Shown here: piece after piece, positions 8,970 to 16,760 of the stretch | Layout: every line of letters starts with the position of its first letter | How positions within the stretch are numbered: position 1 is the first letter of the stretch | Source: Metabacillus litoralis | Lineage (GTDB): Bacteria > Bacillota > Bacilli > Bacillales > Bacillaceae | Reading direction: 5' to 3' | DNA length: 53,649 bases | NCBI RefSeq assembly: GCF_007994985.1 | Contig: NZ_VOQF01000022.1 | Coordinates: 1-53,649, forward strand | Notes under the pieces: generated by a model | Told to the model about the DNA's origin: nothing | The model's input: only the letters and a program-made list of their open reading frames with translations | Database searches by the model: none | Made by a program: the position numbers and the translations under genes

Positions 8970-9070
8970 GATTTTATCTTCGATTTTGGTGATTTATCTT
9001 CGATTTCTCCGATTTATCTTCGATTATTGAAATTTATCTTCGATTTTCCAGATTTATCTTCGATTAGACA
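8970..9070 (+). repeat. Tandem 20-bp repeats, five units
   Basis: Units at 8970 (21 bp), 8991, 9011, 9031 and 9051 share ATTTATCTTCGATT and differ in a 5-bp tail (ttggt, tctcc, attga, ttcca, agaca). The period is close to two helical turns. Confidence 0.92.
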
Positions 9071-9114
9071 ATTTCCGACAAAAACCTATCTCCCTCTAGA
9101 ATAATCTCAGCATA

Positions 9115-9160
9115 ACAAAAGGGCCTCCAGAGGTTCAAAGAAATGAACTCCGGTAGGCCC
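9115..9160 (-). terminator. Hairpin of the composite repeat, terminating on the minus strand
   Basis: An imperfect stem of about 15 bp, GGGCCT...AGGCCC (9121-9160), is followed by TTTTG on the minus strand. An almost identical copy lies at 10917-10962. Confidence 0.7.
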
Positions 9161-9472
9161 TACTATGAGGCTAGCTTTTGCTAGTCTTTTTCTAGTTTTG
9201 ATATGAGATTAGATGTTGAAAACGTTGTCATGTGGAGGAGTGCCCTCACAACGCAGCTATGCGCGAAGGGTACTTGATTTTATCTTCGATTTCTCCGATT
9301 TATCTTCGATTCGGCTAGGCCCCCTTATATCGGACACGTACTTTTGTTTTCTTTTATTTCCATAGTTTTTCATTTTGGTGTAAGTAGTTAGAGGAAATTG
9401 TTCCCACTTTTCTCATTTTCTCGCATGAGGGGACATGTTCCTCTTGCACATTGTGTGCCTTACTTACCTTGT

Positions 9473-10354
9473 TTATAAACTTATTTCTTGAATCGGGATT
9501 TCACCTGCCAATGAAAGTTGACTGAATGTCTCTGGTGAACGATTCTTTATGCTTCCATGTGGTCGAACGGTATTATAAAAATCTATATATCTATCAATAT
9601 AGTGATACGCTTCTTCATAGAAATGGAAATGATGTCGATCAAAACACTCACGCTGAATTTGACTGTGGAATGATTCAATATATGCGTTCATATTTGGCGT
9701 TTTATTCGGTATTCTCTCATGATGTATTTTTTGATACTGACAGAAGTCACCGAATAAATGACTCACAAATTGTGGTCCATTATCCGTTCTTACAATTAAC
9801 TTTTCTTCAAATTCTCCTGGCTTAAAATGAATCTTGCGCCTAATTAATGCTTTGGTAAGCATGGTTGTGATATCTTTTGCACGACAGGTAGATCCTCTAT
9901 AAATACCTACAATTTGCCGATCATACACGTCAATGGCACAACACATAAACACAAAATAGGAGGTGCCTGTGATACTACCGTATTTAATATCTAGCTGCCA
10001 TAATTGGTTTGGAGCTGTAATGATACGATTTCTAGCTATACTTCTAGGATGCTTTGTCTGTTTCTTTCTACATTCTTTTAAGATGTCTAGTTTTTTACAT
10101 AAACGATACACTTTCTTTTTGCTAATAATTAAGCCATGATCATCATTCAATAATGATCTCCACTTTTTGTATCCTAATCCTCCCATTTCATCATCCAGGT
10201 CATATTCCATAAGGTATTCTTCGATTTGTTCATCGGAAATCATATGACCATTTTTATGCAAGGAGTAACCTGGAGCTGGTCTACCTCTTTTAGGATGGAC
10301 CTTTATTTTTTTCTCAGACTTTCGATCATAGTATGTGGAGCGATTTAGTTCCAA
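9473..10354 (-). CDS. IS3-family transposase OrfB (DDE integrase domain)
   Basis: The catalytic region shows the DDE triad: Asp in LWQLDIKYG, Asp in VRTDNGPQF and Glu in AYIESFHSQIQRE, ending in NTVRPHGSIKNRSPE, typical of IS150-like OrfB. The ATG at 10354 is the first Met, but the frame stays open upstream to the A9 tract at 10436-10444. The real product is therefore probably an OrfAB fusion made by -1 frameshifting, which adds about 27 residues before this Met. Confidence 0.92.
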   Translation of the reverse strand: MELNRSTYYDRKSEKKIKVHPKRGRPAPGYSLHKNGHMISDEQIEEYLMEYDLDDEMGGLGYKKWRSLLNDDHGLIISKKKVYRLCKKLDILKECRKKQTKHPRSIARNRIITAPNQLWQLDIKYGSITGTSYFVFMCCAIDVYDRQIVGIYRGSTCRAKDITTMLTKALIRRKIHFKPGEFEEKLIVRTDNGPQFVSHLFGDFCQYQKIHHERIPNKTPNMNAYIESFHSQIQRECFDRHHFHFYEEAYHYIDRYIDFYNTVRPHGSIKNRSPETFSQLSLAGEIPIQEISL

Positions 10355-10422
10355 AATGCCTATAATCCGTTTAACAAAGAATCCTTTTGAAATCCACCAG
10401 TCCGCTATTGATAATAACTCAT

Positions 10423-10734
10423 CTAGAGATGGTCGTTTTTTTTTAATGCATCTTTTAGTACAGCTACTTCAAGCTCTTTTTCTCCTAGTAATTTCATAGC
10501 TAGCTCATATTTCTTTCTATATTCTTTTTCAGTTGTCACAGTAGGCATAATGCTTTTTCCTTCTGCCTCGATCTGATCTAATATCTCGATCTCATACTCT
10601 TTTATCCATTTTCTTAATGTGTCAGGATGAATCCCAGCTGACCTTGCCGTTGTAGCTATTTTATTTGTTTCTAACGCCATTCTTACATGGTGTTTCTTTA
10701 CATCCTCAAAAAGTTCGATCTTCTTCTTTGCCAT
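10423..10734 (-). CDS. IS3-family transposase OrfA (helix-turn-helix)
   Basis: This 103-aa protein has a helix-turn-helix (TTARSAGIHPDTLRKWIKEYE) and a C-terminal leucine-rich coiled coil (ELAMKLLGEKELEVAVLKDAL), the features of IS3 OrfA. The ATG at 10734 has GGTGAGGG upstream. An earlier Met at 10758 lies before that site. The gene ends just after a run of nine A (minus strand, 10436-10444), the likely -1 frameshift site to OrfB. Confidence 0.88.
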   Translation of the reverse strand: MAKKKIELFEDVKKHHVRMALETNKIATTARSAGIHPDTLRKWIKEYEIEILDQIEAEGKSIMPTVTTEKEYRKKYELAMKLLGEKELEVAVLKDALKKNDHL

Positions 10735-10916
10735 TCCCTCACCACCTTTATCGATCATCTTCGGTTAAAAAGATTGTACTCTTTATCAATTTTCGTGTCC
10801 AAGTGATTAAGGGGGCTTAAAAGGATTATTGAAATTTATCTTCGATTTTTCGGATTTATCTTCGATTAGACAATTTCCGACAAAAACCGATCTCCCTCCA
10901 GAATAATTTCAGCATA

Positions 10917-10962
10917 ACAAAAGGGCCTCCAGAGGTTCAAAGAAATGAACTCCGGTAGGCCC
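10917..10962 (-). terminator. Terminator-like hairpin downstream of the HAD gene
   Basis: This is the second copy of the GGGCCT...AGGCCC hairpin of the composite repeat. It lies 47 bp past the HAD-phosphatase stop with a T-run on the minus strand, so the repeat end probably serves as that gene's terminator. Confidence 0.7.
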
Positions 10963-11008
10963 AACTATATATTAAGTATCATCTTATGGAAATTTCCGCA
11001 AATATCTA

Positions 11009-11857
11009 TTACAAAAAATGCTTCTCAAGATAATCCGAAACACCGTCTTCATCACAAGTAAAATCTGTTACATCATCAACTAATTCTTTTATATGATCCG
11101 GGGCATTTTTCATCGCAACCGAATGTCCAACAAACTTAAGCATTGGTATGTCATTATCACTATCACCGATCCCAACAATATCGTTTGCTGTTAAGTTATG
11201 CTTATTTAATATGTACTCAATACCTGTTGCCTTGTTTACGTTCGCGACCATAATCTCAACATTATGCTCTGATGAAATAGACATGGTAAAATCTATTTCC
11301 TTCTTCAATTCCTCAAGCTCCTTTTTCCACGTATTGATATGTTCTTTAGAGCGGCTAAAACAGTAGAATTTAGAAAACTTATCTCCCTCAATAACATCTT
11401 TCCATTCGATCTCACTCTTGATCGCTTCTTTACGTGACATCCATTCATTTATGCCGACAGTTTCAGTTCTTGGATCACGTATTTCATTTTCAAGAAAGTG
11501 ACGATCTTCTTTTAGAGTAAATCTAGATCCCTTATTTGGGAAAAGCTCATAGTAAACCTTATGCTTTCTTGCTTTTTCGATTACTTTTTCAACTAAATCA
11601 AGTGGTAACGAATGCTCCATAACTGCAACTCCGTCAACATGTGCAGCCATTCCGTTGGAGCTAATAAAGCCATCAACCTGAAAACCTTCAGGTACTAAAG
11701 CCTCAATTTCATCAAATGATCTTCCAGTTGCAATAAACACGAGAATTCCTTTACTGCGTAACTGATCAATAACTTCCTTTGTTTTTACAGTTACTTGATT
11801 TTGGTGAGTTAAAATCGTACCATCCATATCTAAAAAAATTGCCTTAGGTTTTATCAT
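11009..11857 (-). CDS. Cof-type HAD-IIB family phosphatase
   Basis: A 282-aa cytosolic hydrolase. Motif I is FLDMDGTIL (nucleophile Asp near residue 10), motif II the Thr in FIATGRS, and motifs III/IV include GIGDSDNDIPML near residue 230. An alpha/beta cap lies between them, so it is a type IIB Cof protein. Such enzymes dephosphorylate sugar phosphates or cofactor precursors. The substrate cannot be told from sequence. The ATG follows AGGAGG by 6 nt. Confidence 0.9.
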   Translation of the reverse strand: MIKPKAIFLDMDGTILTHQNQVTVKTKEVIDQLRSKGILVFIATGRSFDEIEALVPEGFQVDGFISSNGMAAHVDGVAVMEHSLPLDLVEKVIEKARKHKVYYELFPNKGSRFTLKEDRHFLENEIRDPRTETVGINEWMSRKEAIKSEIEWKDVIEGDKFSKFYCFSRSKEHINTWKKELEELKKEIDFTMSISSEHNVEIMVANVNKATGIEYILNKHNLTANDIVGIGDSDNDIPMLKFVGHSVAMKNAPDHIKELVDDVTDFTCDEDGVSDYLEKHFL

Positions 11858-11933
11858 GTTAGTCCTCCTAAAAAATCGGTGAATATAGAATGTATCTCTT
11901 AATTGAAGAAATTACCACTCTACATAACTCAAA

Positions 11934-12413
11934 TCATTTATAAACAATATAGTCTACTGTTTCGTTGTTGCTTTTTAAAAGTACCATTCCAAGTTTTTTC
12001 ACTATCTTATTGGTGGCTGTAATTCCTTTAACACCTTCCTGCTGAAATGCCCACTCCATTAATTTCTGAGCCATTTCACTTGCATAGCCCATTCCTTGAA
12101 ATTGTGAGGTAATGCCGTATCCAATTTCGATTAATCCTTTTTCATTTGGTGGGTTTTTATAACCCATCATTCCAACAACTGTTTCACTGTTTTTTTCAAC
12201 AACAAAACCGTACCACTTAGATAGCTCAGGATCTTTTCTAAGCTTATCCAATCTAATAGGAAAAACACGTTCATTATGTACCGGTTCAATAAACCCTTTT
12301 ATTATTTTCAAGCCAAGAAAGTGCTGCAGTTTCTCTTCTCCATATATAGCAGCCTCTAGAGCTTCAAATGTCATAGGAAGAAATCCTAGTCTTGGAGTTT
12401 CTATAGAATACAT
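11934..12413 (-). CDS. GNAT-family N-acetyltransferase (RimJ/RimL type), possibly shortened
   Basis: A 159-aa protein. Acetyl-CoA-binding motif A is seen as GYGITSQFQGMGYASEMAQKLMEWAF. In most relatives about ten residues including an Asn/Ser-rich loop stand between the VKGITA strand and the LGM motif. Here GITATNKIVKKLGM follows directly, which suggests an in-frame deletion. The ribosome binding site is weak. The substrate is unknown, and function may be reduced. Confidence 0.7.
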   Translation of the reverse strand: MYSIETPRLGFLPMTFEALEAAIYGEEKLQHFLGLKIIKGFIEPVHNERVFPIRLDKLRKDPELSKWYGFVVEKNSETVVGMMGYKNPPNEKGLIEIGYGITSQFQGMGYASEMAQKLMEWAFQQEGVKGITATNKIVKKLGMVLLKSNNETVDYIVYK

Positions 12414-12532
12414 CAGTAGTTTCTCAACTTATCATTGAGATTATCGAACTTGTGCATGATTTTTCATCAAAATAATAAGTACCACACACCACATATTTCC
12501 TGCAAGTAATGTATAGTACTTAATTATTTATT

Positions 12533-13429
12533 TTATCGAAACTCACTCCCGCCACCCCAAATCGCTCTTCCACCAGTATGAGCTGTATTGGCGTGTGCTT
12601 CTTCATCAACTAACTGTATGTGTCCAGGCTCCTCATTATGATGCCATGTGTAACCTTCTGGTGTTTGACCGTTAGCTAATGCCCCTACATCAGATTGTGT
12701 GAAGCGTAATTCATTAGCAAGATTTGAATTTTCTACGATCGCTTGATATAACGTATCATTTGCTACTCCAAAATGAATATCATCACTTTCTAAATACAAT
12801 TCTTCAGCAATCATCACATTAAAGGTTTCATCAAATACTGGAAATGTTCCTTCAACTACTTGTCCATTCGGCAAATCTACTGTTTTTTCTACAAAAGGTA
12901 CTCCTGTTTCCGGATGTTCGAATCCGTTTAAATGATCATTTCTAGTTTCGAGTTCCTCTGCCGTTACAGTATCCGCACCATCTACTAAATCTACTACACC
13001 AATAGCAAGACCTGATACAGCTACTACTTTTCCGATATTCTTCAACCCTTTTATCGCCAGTTCTTTATCTCCACTTGAAAATCCTTTATAAGAAGTACCA
13101 GCGTTATGGACTGTATATTTTAGGGCAGAACCAATTCCTTTAACTGTTCTTCCTGTAGAATCCTTTAAATCATCTAAGCCTTTTTGTTTATAATAATCAT
13201 CTTTTTTTATCGCACCATAAGTCCCTTGTACAGCTCCATCAACAAACTGCCCTGCATTATCTAAAGCTATTTTTGATGCAGAATGAACTTGATCCCCGAC
13301 ATCTTCAATCCATTCTCCAGTACCCTTCCACTTACTACCTACAGCTTTCCCCGTTACTTTTACAGCACCACCGATAAGCCCTCCACCAACAGTACCAACA
13401 CCTTTACCAATCGTGCGAAAAACACCCAT
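12533..13429 (-). CDS. WHH-type HNH/Endo VII nuclease-toxin-like protein
   Basis: A 298-aa protein. The N-terminal 150 residues are rich in Gly/Lys/Val with amphipathic or weakly hydrophobic stretches. The C-terminal domain has YTWHHNEEPGHIQLVDEE, then a His-rich AHANTAHTGGRAIWGGG, matching the WHH group of HNH/Endo VII nucleases found as polymorphic-toxin tips. No secretion signal, LXG or RHS domain is visible. No immunity gene is recognised next to it, since the downstream neighbour is an acetyltransferase. The role is inferred from the domain only. Confidence 0.72.
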   Translation of the reverse strand: MGVFRTIGKGVGTVGGGLIGGAVKVTGKAVGSKWKGTGEWIEDVGDQVHSASKIALDNAGQFVDGAVQGTYGAIKKDDYYKQKGLDDLKDSTGRTVKGIGSALKYTVHNAGTSYKGFSSGDKELAIKGLKNIGKVVAVSGLAIGVVDLVDGADTVTAEELETRNDHLNGFEHPETGVPFVEKTVDLPNGQVVEGTFPVFDETFNVMIAEELYLESDDIHFGVANDTLYQAIVENSNLANELRFTQSDVGALANGQTPEGYTWHHNEEPGHIQLVDEEAHANTAHTGGRAIWGGGSEFR

Positions 13430-13977
13430 TCAATTGTTCCCCCTTCGATATACAACTATCTATTTTTCCGTTCAACATATATATTTGAAGCCGTAACCTT
13501 CTAACATAATAGTATTTTACTAGTTTTCCATTTAGAAACATATCACTTTATGTCGAAAACCCTGTTCTTATAAAAGCCAATACTATGAAGTGACATCCAT
13601 TCTCTCTCAATCAGAATAGCCTTTTTTAGACAAAGCTATTTCTTCACTACTCCTCATTTTATGTTTTACAAAATAAATCTTAAGACTATTCGTGAATTTG
13701 ATTTTTTTACATAACATTTTATTTCTCACTTTGACAATTCCCACTTCTAAAGCAAAAACTAAAAGGAGGTTTTATCTCGAGTATTGCCTCCTTCTTGAGA
13801 CTATGAGTTTTTTATAAATTCGTTACTTTAATGACAAAATACAAATTGTGTTAAAATAAAAGGATCCGTTAAATGGAGATTCATTAAAGAAGAATGTTAC
13901 CTTAAACTTTGTAATATCTTCCATCAGCATTTATTATCTAGTGAATTCAAATCATCGTGGTTTAGGAGAGGTTTTAC
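13430..13977. other. Intergenic region between divergent genes
   Basis: No convincing gene. The only structure seen is AAGGAGG...CCTCCTT at about 13761-13792, with a T-rich run on the minus side and TTTTTT further on the plus side (about 13808). It may be an old terminator. An AT-rich region before the DUF4317 gene probably holds its promoter, but I cannot assign boxes with confidence. Confidence 0.4.
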
Positions 13978-15159
13978 GTGAACAAAAAAGATATAGCCCA
14001 AATTCGAAAGCAATTTAAAATAGATAATGATTTACTCAAAATCTCCAACATATTTAATGTATATATCATGAAAGAAACAAGTGAAATTTATCATCACCAA
14101 AGTCAGCCTTTTGAAATGCTTGATCAAGATCAACAAGAGCTTTTTATGAATAACTTTAAGAAACTACTTGCAGGCCATTTAGATGAAAAACTATTCGAGC
14201 TTAAATTTCAACGTGATGCTGAAAATAGCAGTCAGCTTATTTTGCATCAAGGATTACTTAGTCATGATGTGGATGGTTGGAAGGAGCAAATGCTCCAAAT
14301 AGTAGAGAAAATGCTAAAAAACAGGCAATATGAGATGGATATTGTGATCACCTTTATTCGTGGAGAGTACTTAAAACCAACAAAGCGTCGAAGTGAAGAA
14401 TCTGAGGAAAGTGACAGAGATACTGTATATTCTCATCCCTTTATTTTATGTAGTATAAATAATACACAAGAGCCCAAAAAGGAATTGCTTTTTGATTATG
14501 TTGAGAGGGAATTTAAGTATAGCTTTGTGGTTGATCCAATTATTAATCTTAATACTCCAATTGCAGGGTTCCTTTTCCCTTGTTTTACTGATCATGCAGC
14601 AGATGTGAATCACATTCTCTATTCAGCAGGAAAAGTGCATGAACCTGATCATCAATTCATTGAGGAAGTACTTAATGGCGAAGAAACAATGACGGCAAAG
14701 GATGATAAAATCGTCTTTGAGGAAATTATTAAAGATGTTACAGGAGATCAATTAAATACATCCACTCTCTCCAATGTTTATGAAGAAATCAATTTGATGA
14801 TTCAAGAAAATGAAGAGGAAGAGCAACCAAAATTAGATTCCACTGACGTTCAACGTGTTTTAAAAATGAGTGGCTTAGAAGATATAAGCACAGAAAAGGT
14901 AGAATCTGCATTCAAAAAAATAATTGATGATGATAAATACGAACTAAAAGCAAGCAGCATACTGCCAAAGTTCACATCAAAATCCATTAAAATCAACACA
15001 AAAATCGCGAACATTTCAATCAGTCCACAAGATTTAAGATATGTAAAACAAGTCAACTTAAACAACAAACGTTACCTGATGATTGAAGTGGAAGAAGATA
15101 CTGTGATTGAAGGATTTACGATGATTCCAGAGGCATTTGGTGTGGAGTCAGGAGAGTAA
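13978..15159 (+). CDS. DUF4317 family protein
   Basis: A 393-aa soluble, acidic protein of unknown function. The opening MNKKDIAQIRKQFKIDNDLLKI and the overall length fit the DUF4317 family of Firmicutes. The GTG start at 13978 follows TTTAGGAGAGG. There are no membrane segments and no recognisable catalytic motif. A degraded copy of its last 74 codons lies at 27784-28006. It stands alone, with the Mn riboswitch and TerC gene downstream on the same strand. Confidence 0.82.
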   Translation: MNKKDIAQIRKQFKIDNDLLKISNIFNVYIMKETSEIYHHQSQPFEMLDQDQQELFMNNFKKLLAGHLDEKLFELKFQRDAENSSQLILHQGLLSHDVDGWKEQMLQIVEKMLKNRQYEMDIVITFIRGEYLKPTKRRSEESEESDRDTVYSHPFILCSINNTQEPKKELLFDYVEREFKYSFVVDPIINLNTPIAGFLFPCFTDHAADVNHILYSAGKVHEPDHQFIEEVLNGEETMTAKDDKIVFEEIIKDVTGDQLNTSTLSNVYEEINLMIQENEEEEQPKLDSTDVQRVLKMSGLEDISTEKVESAFKKIIDDDKYELKASSILPKFTSKSIKINTKIANISISPQDLRYVKQVNLNNKRYLMIEVEEDTVIEGFTMIPEAFGVESGE

Positions 15160-15260
15160 CTTGTAGCGTACCAAAATCAATATCCTTTGGAGTTAAAAAT
15201 AATAATTGACAGAATACCAATTGTAACTTAGTATTATCCTAACAGTTGAATATTACCTCC

Positions 15261-15349
15261 TAAGGGGAGTAGCTTTTACAATAAAGTCGTCATTTCGGAG
15301 CAATTGCTCTCGGCTTTATCGGCAACTTACGTTGTTAGCAAGACCTTAC
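15261..15349 (+). promoter_or_regulatory. yybP-ykoY (Mn2+) riboswitch aptamer
   Basis: The conserved strings of the class are present: TAAGGGGAGTAGC at 15261 and AGCAAGACCTTACC at 15337-15350, flanking a hairpin-rich middle. P1 is TAAGG/CCTTA. It precedes a TerC-family gene, the classic context. Known members are ON switches for Mn2+ export or handling. Confidence 0.92.
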
Positions 15350-15414
15350 CTATTTACGGTACAGGTCTATTTTTATGTTTATTAGCCTTTACCATCTTTG
15401 GTAGAGGTTTTTTT
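15342..15414 (+). terminator. Expression platform and terminator of the Mn riboswitch
   Basis: Hairpin 1 pairs 15342-15350 with 15358-15367. The terminator pairs CCTTTACC (15386-15393) with GGTAGAGG (15400-15407), followed by seven T. GGTACAGG (15358-15365) can also pair with CCTTTACC, which would block the terminator when P1 holds the first strand. Confidence 0.85.
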
Positions 15415-15661
15415 ATGCAATAAGCAGTCTATAAAAGTTATTACTAATTTTTATTTGGAGGTGAGAAGGTTGATACTACGATAATAACTACTTTATTCAA
15501 CAGAAGTAAATTCATTAAAATTTCCGATTGGTATCCTAGTTCTTATAATGAGATATCACATCGTTTTCATACATGGATTTCAGTTTAATAGAGAATTGAG
15601 AGTAAGGGAAAAAATTCAGAAATAATAGATTAACAATTAATATTAAGGGGGCTGTTACAGA
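15415..15661 (+). other. Long leader between Mn riboswitch and TerC gene
   Basis: About 250 bp remain between the terminator and the TerC start. A strong GGAGGTGA (15454-15461) precedes a frame of only a few codons (GTG at 15458 or TTG at 15470, stop TAA at 15479). This could be a tiny leader peptide or chance. Nothing else is recognised. Confidence 0.35.
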
Positions 15662-16444
15662 GTGGAATTCTCGATCTTATTAGAATACGGATGGGTATTA
15701 TTATTATTAATAGCAATTGAAGGACTATTGGCAGCAGACAACGCACTTGTTTTAGCAATTATGGTTAAACATCTTCCAGAAGAGCAAAGAAAAAGAGCAT
15801 TATTCTACGGGCTTGCGGGTGCCTTTATTTTCCGCTTCGCTTCACTGTTTGCAATATCATTCCTTGTTGATGTATGGCAGGTTCAAGCAATAGGTGCACT
15901 TTATCTCTTATTCATAGCATTAAATCACATCTTTAGAAAGTTATTGATTAAAAAAGAAGAGAAAAAAGCTGGGCTTGATAAAGAAAAGAAAAAGTCTGGC
16001 TTTTGGATGACTGTATTTAAAGTCGAGTTAGCTGATATTGCTTTCGCAGTTGATTCAATTCTTGCAGCAGTAGCGCTAGCTGTCACATTACCAAACACGA
16101 ACCTACCAAATATCGGTGGACTAGATGGTGGGAAATTCCTTGTTATTTTTATCGGTGGATTAATGGGATTAATTATTATGAGATTTGCTGCAAATTACTT
16201 TGTCACATTACTTCACAAAAGACCAGGATTGGAAATTGCCGCATTCGCTATTGTAGGATGGGTTGGGGTTAAACTAGCTGTATTTACATTATCTCATCCG
16301 GATCTTGCCATTTTACCTGTTGGTTTTGCGAAAACACCTGAATGGAAGATTACGTTCTATGTTGTTCTTGTTCTAATCGCTGTAGCTGGTTGGTTTTTAT
16401 CAAAAGAGAAAAAAGAAGAAAACACACCTACAGAGGGACATTAA
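15662..16444 (+). CDS. TerC family membrane protein (YkoY/YceF type)
   Basis: This 260-aa integral membrane protein has about seven hydrophobic segments. The two acidic family motifs are EGLLAADNALVLA near residue 20 and ELADIAFAVDSILA near residue 125, which supply the metal-coordinating residues. The GTG start at 15662 follows AAGGGGG. TerC proteins of Bacillus (YceF, YkoY) are linked to Mn2+ export and metalation of secreted enzymes. The Mn riboswitch upstream agrees with that role, with expression rising when Mn2+ is high. Which of the two paralogues this corresponds to is not certain. Confidence 0.93.
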   Translation: MEFSILLEYGWVLLLLIAIEGLLAADNALVLAIMVKHLPEEQRKRALFYGLAGAFIFRFASLFAISFLVDVWQVQAIGALYLLFIALNHIFRKLLIKKEEKKAGLDKEKKKSGFWMTVFKVELADIAFAVDSILAAVALAVTLPNTNLPNIGGLDGGKFLVIFIGGLMGLIIMRFAANYFVTLLHKRPGLEIAAFAIVGWVGVKLAVFTLSHPDLAILPVGFAKTPEWKITFYVVLVLIAVAGWFLSKEKKEENTPTEGH

Positions 16445-16517
16445 TATCTTTATAAATTGATATTTCACTAGAGAATTAAATGTGTGTAAACATTAGCTTT
16501 ACCCTCTATAAATAACT

Positions 16518-16554
16518 AGGAGCAATGCCGTAAATAATGGCGTTGCTCCTTTTT
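16518..16554 (+). terminator. Terminator of the TerC gene
   Basis: A 12-bp stem with one non-Watson-Crick pair (16518-16529 with 16539-16550) and a 9-nt loop is followed by TTTTT. Confidence 0.9.
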
Positions 16555-16606
16555 CGGTAATCTAAGAAGCTTTCAAATGTACGAAAATAAAATGGTACAA
16601 TCTCCC

Positions 16607-16760
16607 AACAAATCAATCCCCCTGGCATTTCTACCACGCTGGGTATTTAATGAAATAAATGAGACAACGGCATTGATGTTATGCAACGTGTCTCTCCACC
16701 TAATTTTTCACTCTGTTACTTCAACCTCGATATTTTCTCTTATACAATTTAAGATTTTTA
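16607..16760. pseudogene. Fused fossil of yqcI-like and DDAH-like 3' ends
   Basis: Bases 16607-16667 (plus) match the part of the YqcI/YcgG gene around 22890 that encodes LAF.PRWVFNEIN. Bases 16666-16760 match, on the minus strand, the 3' end of the DDAH-like gene (about 23458-23555), including the Glu-Val-Glu-Val-Thr-Glu region. The intact genes are convergent neighbours at 22.4-24.4 kb. Here their ends are joined with roughly 0.5 kb missing, at a short AAC microhomology. Confidence 0.8.

Larger units (their letters stand above)
8860..9165 (+). repeat. Composite intergenic repeat, copy 1 (intact)
   Basis: This 306-bp unit is repeated immediately downstream. In order it holds: a terminator hairpin on the plus strand (8863-8885); a hairpin around GTGGAGGA; five tandem units of about 20 bp (8970-9070), each ATTTATCTTCGATT plus a 5-bp variable part; and a hairpin terminating on the minus strand (9115-9160). 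An open frame of 65 codons crosses it but looks like repeat translation, not a gene. Confidence 0.9.
9312..10823 (-). mobile_element. IS3-family insertion sequence, 1512 bp
   Basis: Its ends carry imperfect inverted repeats sharing GCCCCCTTA and GGACACG (left 9316-9336; right, reversed, about 10791-10819). The flanking direct repeats GATT (9308-9311 and 10824-10827) are a 4-bp target duplication, supported by the uninterrupted copy 1. Two overlapping frames encode OrfA and OrfB in the usual IS3 arrangement, with a slippery A9 between them. All parts look intact, so the element could be active. Confidence 0.9.
9166..10965 (+). repeat. Composite intergenic repeat, copy 2, split by an insertion sequence
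   Basis: The left part is 9166-9311 and the right part 10828 to about 10965. Joined at the insertion point, they rebuild the order of copy 1, with four 20-bp units instead of five. The left part matches copy 1 at more than 90% by eye. The interruption falls inside a 20-bp unit, exactly after ATCTTCGATT. Confidence 0.88.

Noticed and set aside
8970-9070. Possible CRISPR array
   Set aside because: The repeats are 14-15 bp with only 5-bp tails. There are no spacers of 25-40 bp and no cas genes nearby.
8907-9104. 65-codon open frame with FIFDF.DLSSI repeats
   Set aside because: It is the translation of the 20-bp tandem repeat and the flanking hairpins, has no ribosome binding site, and the corresponding frame in copy 2 is interrupted. 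Treated as repeat DNA, not a gene.
13761-13792. AAGGAGG...CCTCCTT as a bona fide terminator
   Set aside because: The T-run does not follow directly on either strand and no gene ends nearby on the correct side.
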